This document shows, one piece after another, positions 54,919 to 62,757 of a DNA stretch of 64,000 nt. The position numbers were made by a program, and so were the translations under genes. The DNA is from Phytoactinopolyspora mesophila. Lineage in GTDB: Bacteria > Actinomycetota > Actinomycetes > Jiangellales > Jiangellaceae. Below the pieces are notes generated by a model, which was not told the origin of the DNA, did no database searches, and saw only the letters and a list, made by a program, of their open reading frames with translations. The stretch is from assembly GCF_010122465.1 (NCBI RefSeq), contig NZ_WLZY01000009.1:180729-244728 (forward strand), written 5' to 3'. How positions within the stretch are numbered: position 1 is the first letter of the stretch; each line of letters opens with the position of its first letter.

Positions 54919-54942
54919 TCCGTCATGTCGCGTCATGACGGA
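54919..54942. promoter_or_regulatory. Inverted repeat upstream of the third whiB gene
   Basis: TCCGTCATG (54919-54927) and its exact complement (54934-54942) flank TCGCGT, 64 bases before the WhiB start. It is a strong operator candidate. Confidence 0.55.
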
Positions 54943-55005
54943 CACTGAAGTACGTCAAGTGGGGCATGAGGGTCTTGATCGTCTCGGTAAGGAGGCTACG
55001 GCCAC

Positions 55006-55284
55006 ATGACCGCATTGATCGACATCACTGAGGTGCATGCGGAGGACTGGTTCGGCCAACAGGAAAGCTGGCGGGCACTCGCTGCCTGCCGTGGCATGGA
55101 CACGGATCTCTTCTATCCGGAAGGGCGTGGGAGCACGCTGCGCAAGCGCGAGGAGTTCGCCAAGGACATCTGCGCTACCTGTCCGGTCAGCTCACAGTGC
55201 CGCGAAGCCGCGGCCAGGCAGCCGGAGCGATTCGGCATCTGGGGCGGGCTCACTGAGGGAGACAGGGGCTGGTCACGCCGCTAG
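55006..55284 (+). CDS. WhiB-family Fe-S regulator (WhiD/WhiB3-like)
   Basis: A 92-residue WhiB protein with Cys28, Cys56, Cys59 and Cys65, the motif CRGMDTDLFYPEG typical of the WhiD/WhiB3 branch, and FGIWGGLTEGDR at the C-terminal turn. It ends soon after, without a long basic tail. AAGGAGG lies nine bases before the ATG. These proteins sense redox or NO and bind the primary sigma factor. The nine-base inverted repeat at 54919-54942 suggests regulation by a dimeric factor. Confidence 0.93.
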   Translation: MTALIDITEVHAEDWFGQQESWRALAACRGMDTDLFYPEGRGSTLRKREEFAKDICATCPVSSQCREAAARQPERFGIWGGLTEGDRGWSRR

Positions 55285-55584
55285 CGTCTCGCGCTGCTTC
55301 AGTCCCATCACATCGCCGGGGTTCGTGGCTCCGGGTCACGGTTTCCTGCCACTGATCAGCCGCATCCGTGACGGCAAGCCACGAACCTCACCGGCCCCGA
55401 CGCGTTGCTCGGCCAAGCCGTTTCCGCCCCGAAAATCGGTTGCGAGCAGCGCTGAAGATCGGTTTGAATGACCGCTGGACCGAGCCGCAAAGGGCGAGCT
55501 CACACAGGGAAAAGCGAGGGTGAGGCGTTTTATGAATGCGCCCCGCACGACCATTCGTCCGTCGTGCAATCCTCGAGGAGCCCC
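55285..55584. other. Intergenic region, nothing recognised
   Basis: The gap between the WhiB gene and the RNHCP gene. I see no convincing frame, hairpin or promoter; the last bases hold the GAGGAG ribosome site of the next gene (55575-55580). Confidence 0.5.
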
Positions 55585-55956
55585 ATGTCCAGCCCCACTC
55601 AGCGGGCACGGCGCAACCGCCGTCCCCGCAGTTTCCGCTGTTTGAACTGTCATCTCGATGTCCCGGCCGACGCGCCGGGCACCGCACATCGCAATCACTG
55701 CCCCACATGCTTGTGGAGCCGCCACGTCGACCACATCCCCGGTGATCGAGCCGCGGGTTGTGGCGCGCGTATGGAACCTATTGCCATCACGGCGCGGCGC
55801 GACGGTGAGTGGCTGCTCATCCATCGCTGCGTCCAATGTGACGAACTGCATCGGAACCGGATCGCCGGCGACGACAACGCCGTGATCCTTTTCGAACTAG
55901 CCGTGCGCCCGTTGGCCAGATCACCGTTCCCCCTGGCCCAGCTGGTGCGGCTCTAG
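55585..55956 (+). CDS. RNHCP domain zinc-ribbon-like protein
   Basis: A 123-residue protein. A CxxC pair (FRCLNCHLDV), the eponymous segment RNHCPTCLWSRHVDHIPGDR, GCGARMEPI and a last CxxC (HRCVQCDELHRNRI) together give several probable zinc ligands. The family function is unknown. The ATG at 55585 has GAGGAG four bases upstream; the longer in-frame start at 55468 is rejected. The basic N-terminus (TQRARRNRRPRS) may bind nucleic acid. It stands alone. Confidence 0.9.
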   Translation: MSSPTQRARRNRRPRSFRCLNCHLDVPADAPGTAHRNHCPTCLWSRHVDHIPGDRAAGCGARMEPIAITARRDGEWLLIHRCVQCDELHRNRIAGDDNAVILFELAVRPLARSPFPLAQLVRL

Positions 55957-56014
55957 ATTCCGCACGAGTCCGGTTTCCGGGCGGAGCTCACTTTCCGTCC
56001 GGAAACCGGAGCGA

Positions 56015-56605
56015 TCACTTGCCGGGGTGGTTCGGCACCGCGGGCAGGCGCCTGCCCAACCGGGCGCCATCCAGGCCCATCCGCTCGATCAGATCGATCA
56101 GCTCCACCGACCCAGTGGTGTCTACCCGGCAAACCATGCCCAGCTCCAACGGCACCGCCTGCTCGGCCCACTCGCGCCACTGCTCGTCGTCTACCCGCGC
56201 GTCGTCGTGCACGGCATGCCGGCTTGCGGCCCGCGTTTCGTACCTGCGGCGAGCGACGCTGACCGGAACGTCGCACCACACCTCCACCACTTCACCGATG
56301 CCGGCCCGCTCCAGGCCAGCGACCACCACCCGACGTAGCCGCGCCAGATAAGGACTCTCGAGGACGGCGCCCGGCCTGGCATCGGCCAGGAGTGTCCAGA
56401 GTGTCTCACCCGCGGCCGCTCCGAGCATCTGGCTCCATTGCCGGGCAGCGTATCCGGGCGGTGGTGGCCCGAGAGTGTCCGCCAAGGTCTCTTTGACCCG
56501 GTCTTTGCTGAACACCGGCCAGCCCAGCGCCTCACCGAGCGCCATCGCAAGAGTTGTCTTCCCCGAGCCGGGGAGCCCGTTGACGATCACAGCCCGCATC
56601 GGCAC
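56015..56605 (-). CDS. P-loop kinase-like AAA family ATPase
   Basis: A 196-residue protein with Walker A GLPGSGKTTLAMAL at the N-terminus and a lid with Arg-rich segment (VSVARRRYETRAASRHAV), resembling small-molecule kinases of the AAA_33/gluconate-kinase-like group. The substrate is unknown; the family includes antibiotic- and nucleoside-type kinases. The start is a GTG at 56605 or an ATG at 56599. The gene is divergent from an ArsR gene with a 61-base promoter region. Confidence 0.85.
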   Translation of the reverse strand: MPMRAVIVNGLPGSGKTTLAMALGEALGWPVFSKDRVKETLADTLGPPPPGYAARQWSQMLGAAAGETLWTLLADARPGAVLESPYLARLRRVVVAGLERAGIGEVVEVWCDVPVSVARRRYETRAASRHAVHDDARVDDEQWREWAEQAVPLELGMVCRVDTTGSVELIDLIERMGLDGARLGRRLPAVPNHPGK

Positions 56606-56629
56606 ATGTCATCGGCCAATATCTAAGGC

Positions 56630-56657
56630 TTGACTTATATAAGTCCTACTCTATATC
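56630..56657 (+). promoter_or_regulatory. arsR promoter with overlapping perfect palindrome
   Basis: TTGACT (56630-56635), 16 bases, TATATC (56652-56657). A perfect 14-base palindrome GACTTATATAAGTC (56632-56645) overlaps the -35 box. The -10 ends nine bases before the arsR GTG, so the mRNA is probably leaderless or nearly so. This is typical autorepression geometry for ArsR. Confidence 0.7.
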
Positions 56658-56666
56658 TTTCTGCTT

Positions 56667-57080
56667 GTGCATGCCTTCGACGTCCTCGGTGATCCGGTTC
56701 GTCGCCGGATCCTCGAGCTGCTGGCCGAGGGTGAACAGACGTCTGGGGCGGTGTGCTCGGTGATCCAGCAGGAGTTCGGCATCACCCAGCCTGCCGTGTC
56801 CCAGCATCTGAAGGTGCTGCGGGATGCCGGCTTCACCACCGTCAGACCGGACGGCGCACGCCGGCTCTACTCCGTCAGCGCCGAGCCACTGCGGGACGTC
56901 GACGCGTGGCTGGATCGTTTCCGGCAGTTCTGGACCCCGCCGCTGGCGGCGCTGGCCACCGAGTTGGCGCGGGGCAAGCGGGAACGGCGGCTGCGCGACG
57001 CCGCGGCGGCCGGAACTTCGGAACCGCAGCGCCCCGAAGACGAACAAAACACAAGCCAAGGAGGCTCATCCAATGATTGA
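56667..57080 (+). CDS. ArsR-family winged-helix repressor (second copy)
   Basis: A 137-residue regulator with the helix-turn-helix FDVLGDPVRRRILELLAEGEQTSGAVCSVIQQEFGITQPAVSQHLKVLRDAG. The C-terminal 35 residues are polar and disordered. The GTG at 56667 sits at the probable transcription start. Its end overlaps the SRPBCC gene by eight bases. No metal-binding cysteine pair is seen. The palindrome GACTTATATAAGTC upstream is the likely operator. Confidence 0.92.
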   Translation: MHAFDVLGDPVRRRILELLAEGEQTSGAVCSVIQQEFGITQPAVSQHLKVLRDAGFTTVRPDGARRLYSVSAEPLRDVDAWLDRFRQFWTPPLAALATELARGKRERRLRDAAAAGTSEPQRPEDEQNTSQGGSSND

Positions 57081-57720
57081 CGTGACACAACAGATCAACG
57101 ACGTACGCCGCGAGATCGGCACTCGCGTGATCGAAGCCGGTGAAGCACGCACCGTCACCATCAGCCAGACCTACGACGCCGCGGTGGACGACCTCTGGGA
57201 TGCCTGCACCAATCCGGAAAGGCTGCCGCGCTGGTTCCTCCCCGTGTCGGGTGACCTCCGCCTCAACGGCACGTATCAGCTGGAGGGCAACGCCGGCGGC
57301 ACGATCGAGCAGTGCGACCCTCCACACAGCTTCGCGGCCACCTGGGAGTACGGCGGCGCGGTGAGCTGGATCGAGGTCCGGTTCGTTCCAGAGTCCGCCG
57401 GTCGGACCCGGTTGGAGCTCGAGCACATCGCCATGGAAGACGAGCATTGGGCCGAGTTCGGTCCGGGCGCCGCCGGCATCGGCTGGGATCTCGCGTTCAT
57501 AGGCCTAGCCCTGCACGTAGATACCGGCGACGTCGTCGACCACGCGGCGGTGGAAGCGTGGGGCGCCTCTGACGACGGCCGACAGTTCGTGCTGATGAGC
57601 AGCGAACGGTGGCGCGAGGCAGACGTCGCCGCCGGTACGGACGAAGGCACAGCACGCCAGCGCGCCGGCCGTACCGCCGCGTTCTTCACTGGTGCTTCGG
57701 TAGACGAGTCCAGCGGCTGA
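57073..57720 (+). CDS. SRPBCC (AHSA1-type) domain protein (second copy)
   Basis: A 215-residue START-like fold: VTISQTYDAAVDDLWDACTNPERLPRWFLPVSGDLRLNG, then strands VSWIEVRFVPESAGRTRLELEH. A helical C-terminal extension follows, longer than in the copy at 25975-26451. The ATG at 57073 is preceded by AAGGAGG inside arsR. Partner of the ArsR repressor; the hydrophobic ligand is unknown. Confidence 0.9.
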   Translation: MIDVTQQINDVRREIGTRVIEAGEARTVTISQTYDAAVDDLWDACTNPERLPRWFLPVSGDLRLNGTYQLEGNAGGTIEQCDPPHSFAATWEYGGAVSWIEVRFVPESAGRTRLELEHIAMEDEHWAEFGPGAAGIGWDLAFIGLALHVDTGDVVDHAAVEAWGASDDGRQFVLMSSERWREADVAAGTDEGTARQRAGRTAAFFTGASVDESSG

Positions 57721-57726
57721 GCCGGT

Positions 57727-58818
57727 TCAGGCCGTCCGGGCCGGCCCGCCCTCCTGCTCAGACGATTGAGCGATCGCGCGCGGCTCGTCGTCCATCGGCC
57801 CCGTCGCTTTCGGGATCCCGTCCGGCGACGACTCAGCCAACCGGACGCGATAATTCAATACGGCCAACGCACCGAGATTGACGAGCACACCGGGAAATGC
57901 GCTGAGCTCACGGTCGGCGAAGTTGAAGACCTGTCCCACCATGATGTTGAGCAGGACGGCATAGCGCAGGAACAGTAGCCCCCGTTCAAGCCCACGTCGC
58001 CAATAGATCAGCCCGGCGACGATGATCGCCGTCGTGAGTAATGCCCAGCCGAGCTGGATGCCTCGTGCCACCGTCATCTCGTCGAGGCGCGTGCCGGCGA
58101 TACCGGCGACCGAATCGATCAGTTGCAGCACAAGGAAGGCCACAAGGAGCGCGTATGCGGCGCGGTGGCGCACAATCGCGCGCAACCACCCGAGGAGGCG
58201 TGCGCGTACCGCCGCGTACCGCCCCGCGCCGTGACGCGCGGCCGGACTGGCGGCGATCAGTTCTCGTACGGCATCGACCGATCGCTGATCGGCGCCTTCT
58301 CGTTCAGCGGAGTCGACTAAGCGCACCGCCTCGGCGCGCGCGATATCGTCCAGCCCCCGCAGCTGCCCGCCCGCGCCGATCACGGTGGCGTTGGCCAGCT
58401 GGGTGGCGGAGTCATATACGGGACGCTCCGAGAACCAGTGCACCCAGAGCACCAGGAGCACGAAGACGACGTACATGATGGCGAACGACGGCTGGAAGAA
58501 GTAGTCGTTGTCGGCCGTCACGAACTTACCGACCTCGTCGATGAACAGGCCGAATCCCACACCGCCGACAAAAGCGCTGAGCTCCTTGACCCGCGGTCCG
58601 AGGAACCCGAGCAGAAGCACGTGCGAGACCAGCATGAGCAGCCCGCCCCACAGCATGTGCGCGATGTGCAGCCCATCGCCCCCGATCTGGGGGTAGTTCA
58701 TCACGATCAGATAGATACGCGTGATGAGGATCGTGCTGATCGCCGCGACGATGAACAGCTCGAGCCTGATGACCGCATGGATGTCCTGCCCCAGCCGCAG
58801 CCGCGAACGAAACGACAT
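57727..58818 (-). CDS. Integral membrane protein of unknown function
   Basis: A 363-residue protein with about eight hydrophobic segments. Four are N-terminal (LELFIVAAISTILITRIYLIV through FAIMYVVFVLLVLWVHWF), then comes a cytoplasmic loop of about 75 residues, then four more. The motif VGFGLFIDEVGKFVTADNDYFFQP carries several conserved-looking acidic residues inside the membrane region. I recognise no named family. It ends six bases from the convergent SRPBCC gene. It could be a transporter-like or heme-type protein, but no metal motif is seen. Confidence 0.75.
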   Translation of the reverse strand: MSFRSRLRLGQDIHAVIRLELFIVAAISTILITRIYLIVMNYPQIGGDGLHIAHMLWGGLLMLVSHVLLLGFLGPRVKELSAFVGGVGFGLFIDEVGKFVTADNDYFFQPSFAIMYVVFVLLVLWVHWFSERPVYDSATQLANATVIGAGGQLRGLDDIARAEAVRLVDSAEREGADQRSVDAVRELIAASPAARHGAGRYAAVRARLLGWLRAIVRHRAAYALLVAFLVLQLIDSVAGIAGTRLDEMTVARGIQLGWALLTTAIIVAGLIYWRRGLERGLLFLRYAVLLNIMVGQVFNFADRELSAFPGVLVNLGALAVLNYRVRLAESSPDGIPKATGPMDDEPRAIAQSSEQEGGPARTA

Positions 58819-59039
58819 TGATCGACTCCTGCCCTGGCCTGGGATTCACCCGAAGGTGCTGTACCGGCGAGGCGTTGATTCTAGTGCCCGCCAGAAATGC
58901 GGCGCGCCAGGCGAGACCGGTCAAGCAGCAGTCGAGCACGAGGGATGGCACGTTGAGTACACGCTGGAACCGAGTTTTCGACCACATCAGCGTGTATCCA
59001 GCGTGCCATGGCCATGCGAGCCAAGCAGACAAGCGCCTG

Positions 59040-60257
59040 TCACGAGCGGAGTCTGCGCACTGAAGGCACGGCGAGGACAATTGAGTTGACGGTCAGCTGG
59101 CATATCACGCCGACACCGAGGACGACGGCGATACTCGTCGCTTCCGCGATCGGCCCGGCGATCGCCAGGCCGATCGGGCCGACACTGTATGCGCCGAAGG
59201 TCACGTAGGACATGACCCGCGACAACGACTCAGGCGGCACCCGGCGTTGCACCGTGGTGATGACGAGGGTGTTGAACAGGGCCGAGCTGACCCCGGCGAT
59301 GAACGCGCACGCGACGACCACCTGAATGGGCGCGATGAGCGCGATGGCTATACACGGGGCGGTCCAGGTGAAGGTTGCGATGGTGGCTACCAGAAGCGGA
59401 CGTCGTGGTTTGCGGACCATGAGAGCTAGGCCGCCGGCAGCGGCGCCGGCGCCGAAGAGCGCCAGCACGATGCCCCAGGGGCCGGCCCCTCCGTAGTGCC
59501 GATCGGCGGTGGCGGGCCCAAGGACGAGGTACGGCGCCCACAGCACAAGGTTGAACATGGTGAACTGCACGGTGATCGTCCACAGCCACGTGTGCGCGGA
59601 AAATGCCCGCCAGCCCTCCCGGAGATCGGTGAGCACGCTTGTATTTTCCACCCGTTTGGCCTGCGCTGCAGGCCGGATGATCAGCAGCGCGAGGATACTC
59701 GGAACGAAGCAACCGGCACCGATCAGCAGGACGCTGGCAGGCGCGATGAATTGGACGAGGACGGCCGCGGTGGCCGGCCCGGCAACGTTAGCCACTGAGT
59801 TCAGTACGTTGAGGAAGGCGTTCGCGTCACTGAGCTTCTCCGGGTGCACCAGGGATGGGGTGAGGCTGTTATACGCCGGGGTGAATACCGCCTCTCCGAT
59901 GCCGTTGATGAACGAGAGCCCGAGAAGCACCCACAGGTCGATGAATCCGGTCAACAGTGCGAGCGCGAGAAGGGTCTGGGTTGAGGCTCGTACGATGTTG
60001 GCCGCGACCATGACCAAACGCCGCGGGAGCCGGTCGCCTATGACGCCACCGACGAGGAGAAACAGCACGAGCGGCACTATGCGGGCAGCCAGCACAAGAC
60101 CCATATTCGTCAGGGACCCGGTGGCGGCGAGAACAGCGAAGGCGAGAACAACCGTCGCCATCGCGTTGCCAAAGATCGAAGTGGCGTGGCCGAAAACGAA
60201 GTAGGTGTAGTCCCGGTTCCGCCACAAGGAGGGCGGTGCTTCGCTGGCCGTACTCAT
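59040..60257 (-). CDS. MFS transporter (EntS/MFS_3 type)
   Basis: A 405-residue transporter with twelve hydrophobic segments. The start YFVFGHATSIFGNAMATVVL, motif A GGVIGDRLPRRLVMV and the segment INGIGEAVFTPAYNSLTPSLV match the MFS_3 group that includes enterobactin exporters and many actinobacterial drug pumps. The substrate is unknown. No regulator gene is adjacent. The ATG at 60257 opens the gene; a GC-rich gap of 121 bases separates it from the sigma-factor gene upstream on the same strand. Confidence 0.92.
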   Translation of the reverse strand: MSTASEAPPSLWRNRDYTYFVFGHATSIFGNAMATVVLAFAVLAATGSLTNMGLVLAARIVPLVLFLLVGGVIGDRLPRRLVMVAANIVRASTQTLLALALLTGFIDLWVLLGLSFINGIGEAVFTPAYNSLTPSLVHPEKLSDANAFLNVLNSVANVAGPATAAVLVQFIAPASVLLIGAGCFVPSILALLIIRPAAQAKRVENTSVLTDLREGWRAFSAHTWLWTITVQFTMFNLVLWAPYLVLGPATADRHYGGAGPWGIVLALFGAGAAAGGLALMVRKPRRPLLVATIATFTWTAPCIAIALIAPIQVVVACAFIAGVSSALFNTLVITTVQRRVPPESLSRVMSYVTFGAYSVGPIGLAIAGPIAEATSIAVVLGVGVICQLTVNSIVLAVPSVRRLRS

Positions 60258-60378
60258 CCGTGTTACGCGATAAGGCCGCGGTCAGTGCGCATTCCTGATT
60301 TCCTTCACGCATCGGTTCCCTGGGCGGGACCAGCCCTCGCGATCATCATGGCATGCGGCATGCGCCAGAAAAAGGTGT

Positions 60379-60900
60379 TCATGTCACTTCTCGCTCGGCC
60401 GCGTCGTTGTCGGGCATCAGTTCGGGCGCGAGACGGCGTATCCGCTTCAGTGCGTCGGACGACTGCCGCTTGACCGTCCCAGGTGAGCATTTCATCAGGG
60501 CTGCTGTTTCGGCTACGGAGACGTCTTCGTAATACCGCAAGTAGATGATCGCACGTTGGCGCGGTGTTAGGTGTTTGAGGACGTTCGCCATGTCAATTCG
60601 ATGCGCCACACCGTGTTCGGTGCCGTCGGTCGCCGCTGGTTCCGGCACCTGGTCGGTGATCACCTCGTGCCGCCGAGCGCGGCGGCGCCACTGCGATCGC
60701 GTCTCGTTGAGCATGACCGCCCGGATGTATCTCTCCGGGTCGCCGTCACGGAGCAGCTTCCCCCAGCGGCTCACCGCGCGGGCGAGTGCTTCCTGAACCA
60801 GATCTTCGGCTAACGCGCGATCCGCGGTCAGGGCCAGCGCCATCCGTAACAGGGCCGGCCCGCGGTTCGCCACGAACTCGGTGAACCCGTCAGTGTCCAC
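60379..60900 (-). CDS. SigE-family ECF sigma factor
   Basis: A 173-residue ECF sigma factor. Region 2: GPALLRMALALTADRALAEDLVQEALARAVSRWGKLL. Region 4: LTPRQRAIIYLRYYEDVSVAETAALMKCSPGTVKRQSSDAL. This is the Streptomyces SigE-family pattern (KRQSS recognition helix). The GTG at 60900 is used; the longer frame to 61044 lies inside the previous gene. Its start overlaps the last eleven bases of the membrane protein gene, so both are translated together. Confidence 0.93.
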   Translation of the reverse strand: MDTDGFTEFVANRGPALLRMALALTADRALAEDLVQEALARAVSRWGKLLRDGDPERYIRAVMLNETRSQWRRRARRHEVITDQVPEPAATDGTEHGVAHRIDMANVLKHLTPRQRAIIYLRYYEDVSVAETAALMKCSPGTVKRQSSDALKRIRRLAPELMPDNDAAEREVT

Positions 60901-62185
60901 GTGCGCCCACCGCCACCACGGCGCCGGGCATGACGACCTCCGCGTCAAAGGGCAGCGTATGCAGCAGCCGAAGATTGCCGCCGTCAGCGGGAAGGACGAA
61001 CACGTCTGATGCGTCTTCAACAGCGGACCGTCTGGACACGGCAACCCCGTCGTGAGTCAGGGCCAGGTACTCCCACGTCTCATCCGGGGTCGACTCCGGC
61101 AGATCAAAGCGCACGTATTCCGAACCCCGGTGGTAACCCTGCGCGATCACCGCCGTCATTCTCAGATTGTCCCCGTGCGGGGTGAACACCTTGAAGCCCC
61201 GCCGTGCGAGCGGATCGTCGTCGGCATGGGAGCCTGGGTGCCACACCTCTTCGTGGACGCCCCGCGGACCAGCGAGAGTCTCACGATCACGAAGGACCTC
61301 AGCGGTCCCCCAATCGCTGTCGCCGAAGTCGAGCACCGTGCCCGGCGGGGCGTTGTCTATCAATTCGTAGACAGCCACCCTCGTAGTGTCGAGCGGCTCA
61401 GTGATTCGCTGCCGGTTCTCCGGCGCAACAGACGTATCGATCGGCTCAGCGAGTGCCCCACAGCCTGCGGTGGCAATCGGAGGCAGGTCCGCATCGTCCT
61501 CAAGCTCATGGACGACTGAGTTGTGGCTCAATGCCATGACCTCGCCTCCAATGGTCTGGGCGAGACATATGTGCGATGTACCAACGCCCCATGCCGTGAC
61601 TTCCCACCGTGACCCGGCTGGACCGCGCGGCATCATGTAAAGCGGACTGCTATGCCCGATATCGAAGACCTCGAACCCTTCGTCCAGCCGGATACCCATC
61701 TTCTTGCCGTCGTGGGAGGCCGCCGCACCGTCAAGCCCGTACTCCTCGATCTTCGCCGCTAGATCTGCGCTGATCTCGGCCAGCGGATACTCCGCCCCGT
61801 CCGGCGTGAGCAGCTTGACCACGCAGTCACCATCGACGCACGTTCGATAGATCAACGTGCCCACCTCGGGAGGTGTGCCCCGCAACTGCTGCTCAGGCAG
61901 CCAGTCAGTCACGCTGAACGACGCACCCTGTTCGGTTTGGGTCGGCGCCGGCAATGGCTCCTCAGATCTGGCAGGTCTGGGATCACCGGACGACGGATCT
62001 ACGCCAAAACCGGCCACAGCAGCGGTCACCGCCACCCCACCGACCACCAGCACCGCCGCGGCACCGGCAACGGTTGCCACTCGACGTGAGCGACGCCGCC
62101 GAGCCGCCGCGATCGCCCGACCGGCATCAACATTGCCCAGCGGCCGATCCAGGAAACTCTCGAACTCTCGCCGAAAACGATCCAC
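60890..62185 (-). CDS. Membrane-anchored extracytoplasmic protein, probable partner of the SigE-family sigma factor
   Basis: A 431-residue protein with a 37-residue basic cytoplasmic N-terminus (FRREFESFLDRPLGNVDAGRA), one TM helix (VATVAGAAAVLVVGGVAVTAAVAGFG) and a 370-residue outside domain with repeated short strands (ADGGNLRLLHTLPF) like a beta-propeller. This is the layout seen for proteins encoded beside SigE-family sigma factors, and it may act as an anti-sigma or sensor. No zinc motif is present. It overlaps the sigma gene by 11 bases and precedes it. Confidence 0.8.
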   Translation of the reverse strand: MDRFRREFESFLDRPLGNVDAGRAIAAARRRRSRRVATVAGAAAVLVVGGVAVTAAVAGFGVDPSSGDPRPARSEEPLPAPTQTEQGASFSVTDWLPEQQLRGTPPEVGTLIYRTCVDGDCVVKLLTPDGAEYPLAEISADLAAKIEEYGLDGAAASHDGKKMGIRLDEGFEVFDIGHSSPLYMMPRGPAGSRWEVTAWGVGTSHICLAQTIGGEVMALSHNSVVHELEDDADLPPIATAGCGALAEPIDTSVAPENRQRITEPLDTTRVAVYELIDNAPPGTVLDFGDSDWGTAEVLRDRETLAGPRGVHEEVWHPGSHADDDPLARRGFKVFTPHGDNLRMTAVIAQGYHRGSEYVRFDLPESTPDETWEYLALTHDGVAVSRRSAVEDASDVFVLPADGGNLRLLHTLPFDAEVVMPGAVVAVGARGH

Positions 62186-62286
62186 CCGTACCGCCTGCCC
62201 TCGTTAGAAGCGCCCTCGTTCCCCCTACACGCCCCGGCACTCGATCTGGTTGTGTCATACGGGATAACAATTCGGCTTCCCCGCGG

Positions 62287-62706
62287 CTACGTTCGCGTCG
62301 CCGGCCCCAGCTCAACCCTTTCGTCTCCGCTCCATTCCACGTTGAAGCCACCGAGATGCGGGTGGAACATATCCTCACCTGAGTGCTGAGTGAACTCGAC
62401 CTTGACCCAGAGCGAGTTCAGGTCGCACATCTCAACGAGAGTGTCGATCAGCGACTGCGCCAAGGTGGCTTTGGTCTCGACGGAACGACCCCGCCGGATG
62501 TCACACATGATGAGCGCCGAGGGCGTGGGCGGGCTGGACTGATGGCAGCGCCACACCCCTCCGTCGCCGAGATCGTGCACGGACACCGTCAGCAGGTCCA
62601 TGCTTACCTGCATGGTCTCCGCGTAGATGGCGCCGAAACGCTGCGCCAAGGCTTGTTTCGCCGAAGGAGTGACGGACAGCGGCAGGTCGATTTGGATCGA
62701 AGGCAT
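62287..62706 (-). CDS. Tautomerase family protein
   Basis: A 139-residue protein starting MPSIQIDLPLSVTPSAKQAL, so processing exposes the catalytic Pro1 of the 4-oxalocrotonate tautomerase family. The length equals two fused beta-alpha-beta units. The second unit (SALIMCDIRRGRSVETKATLAQSLIDTL) lacks its own Pro. The ATG at 62706 is fixed by the Pro and by GGAAGGA upstream; a longer in-frame start at 62739 would destroy the active site. The amidase gene lies 51 bases upstream on the same strand, so they may be co-transcribed. Confidence 0.85.
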   Translation of the reverse strand: MPSIQIDLPLSVTPSAKQALAQRFGAIYAETMQVSMDLLTVSVHDLGDGGVWRCHQSSPPTPSALIMCDIRRGRSVETKATLAQSLIDTLVEMCDLNSLWVKVEFTQHSGEDMFHPHLGGFNVEWSGDERVELGPATRT

Positions 62707-62757
62707 CGGGTTCCTTCCTAGTGACGTATCCGAAGTCAAGGGGACGCGAAAGGTTGG

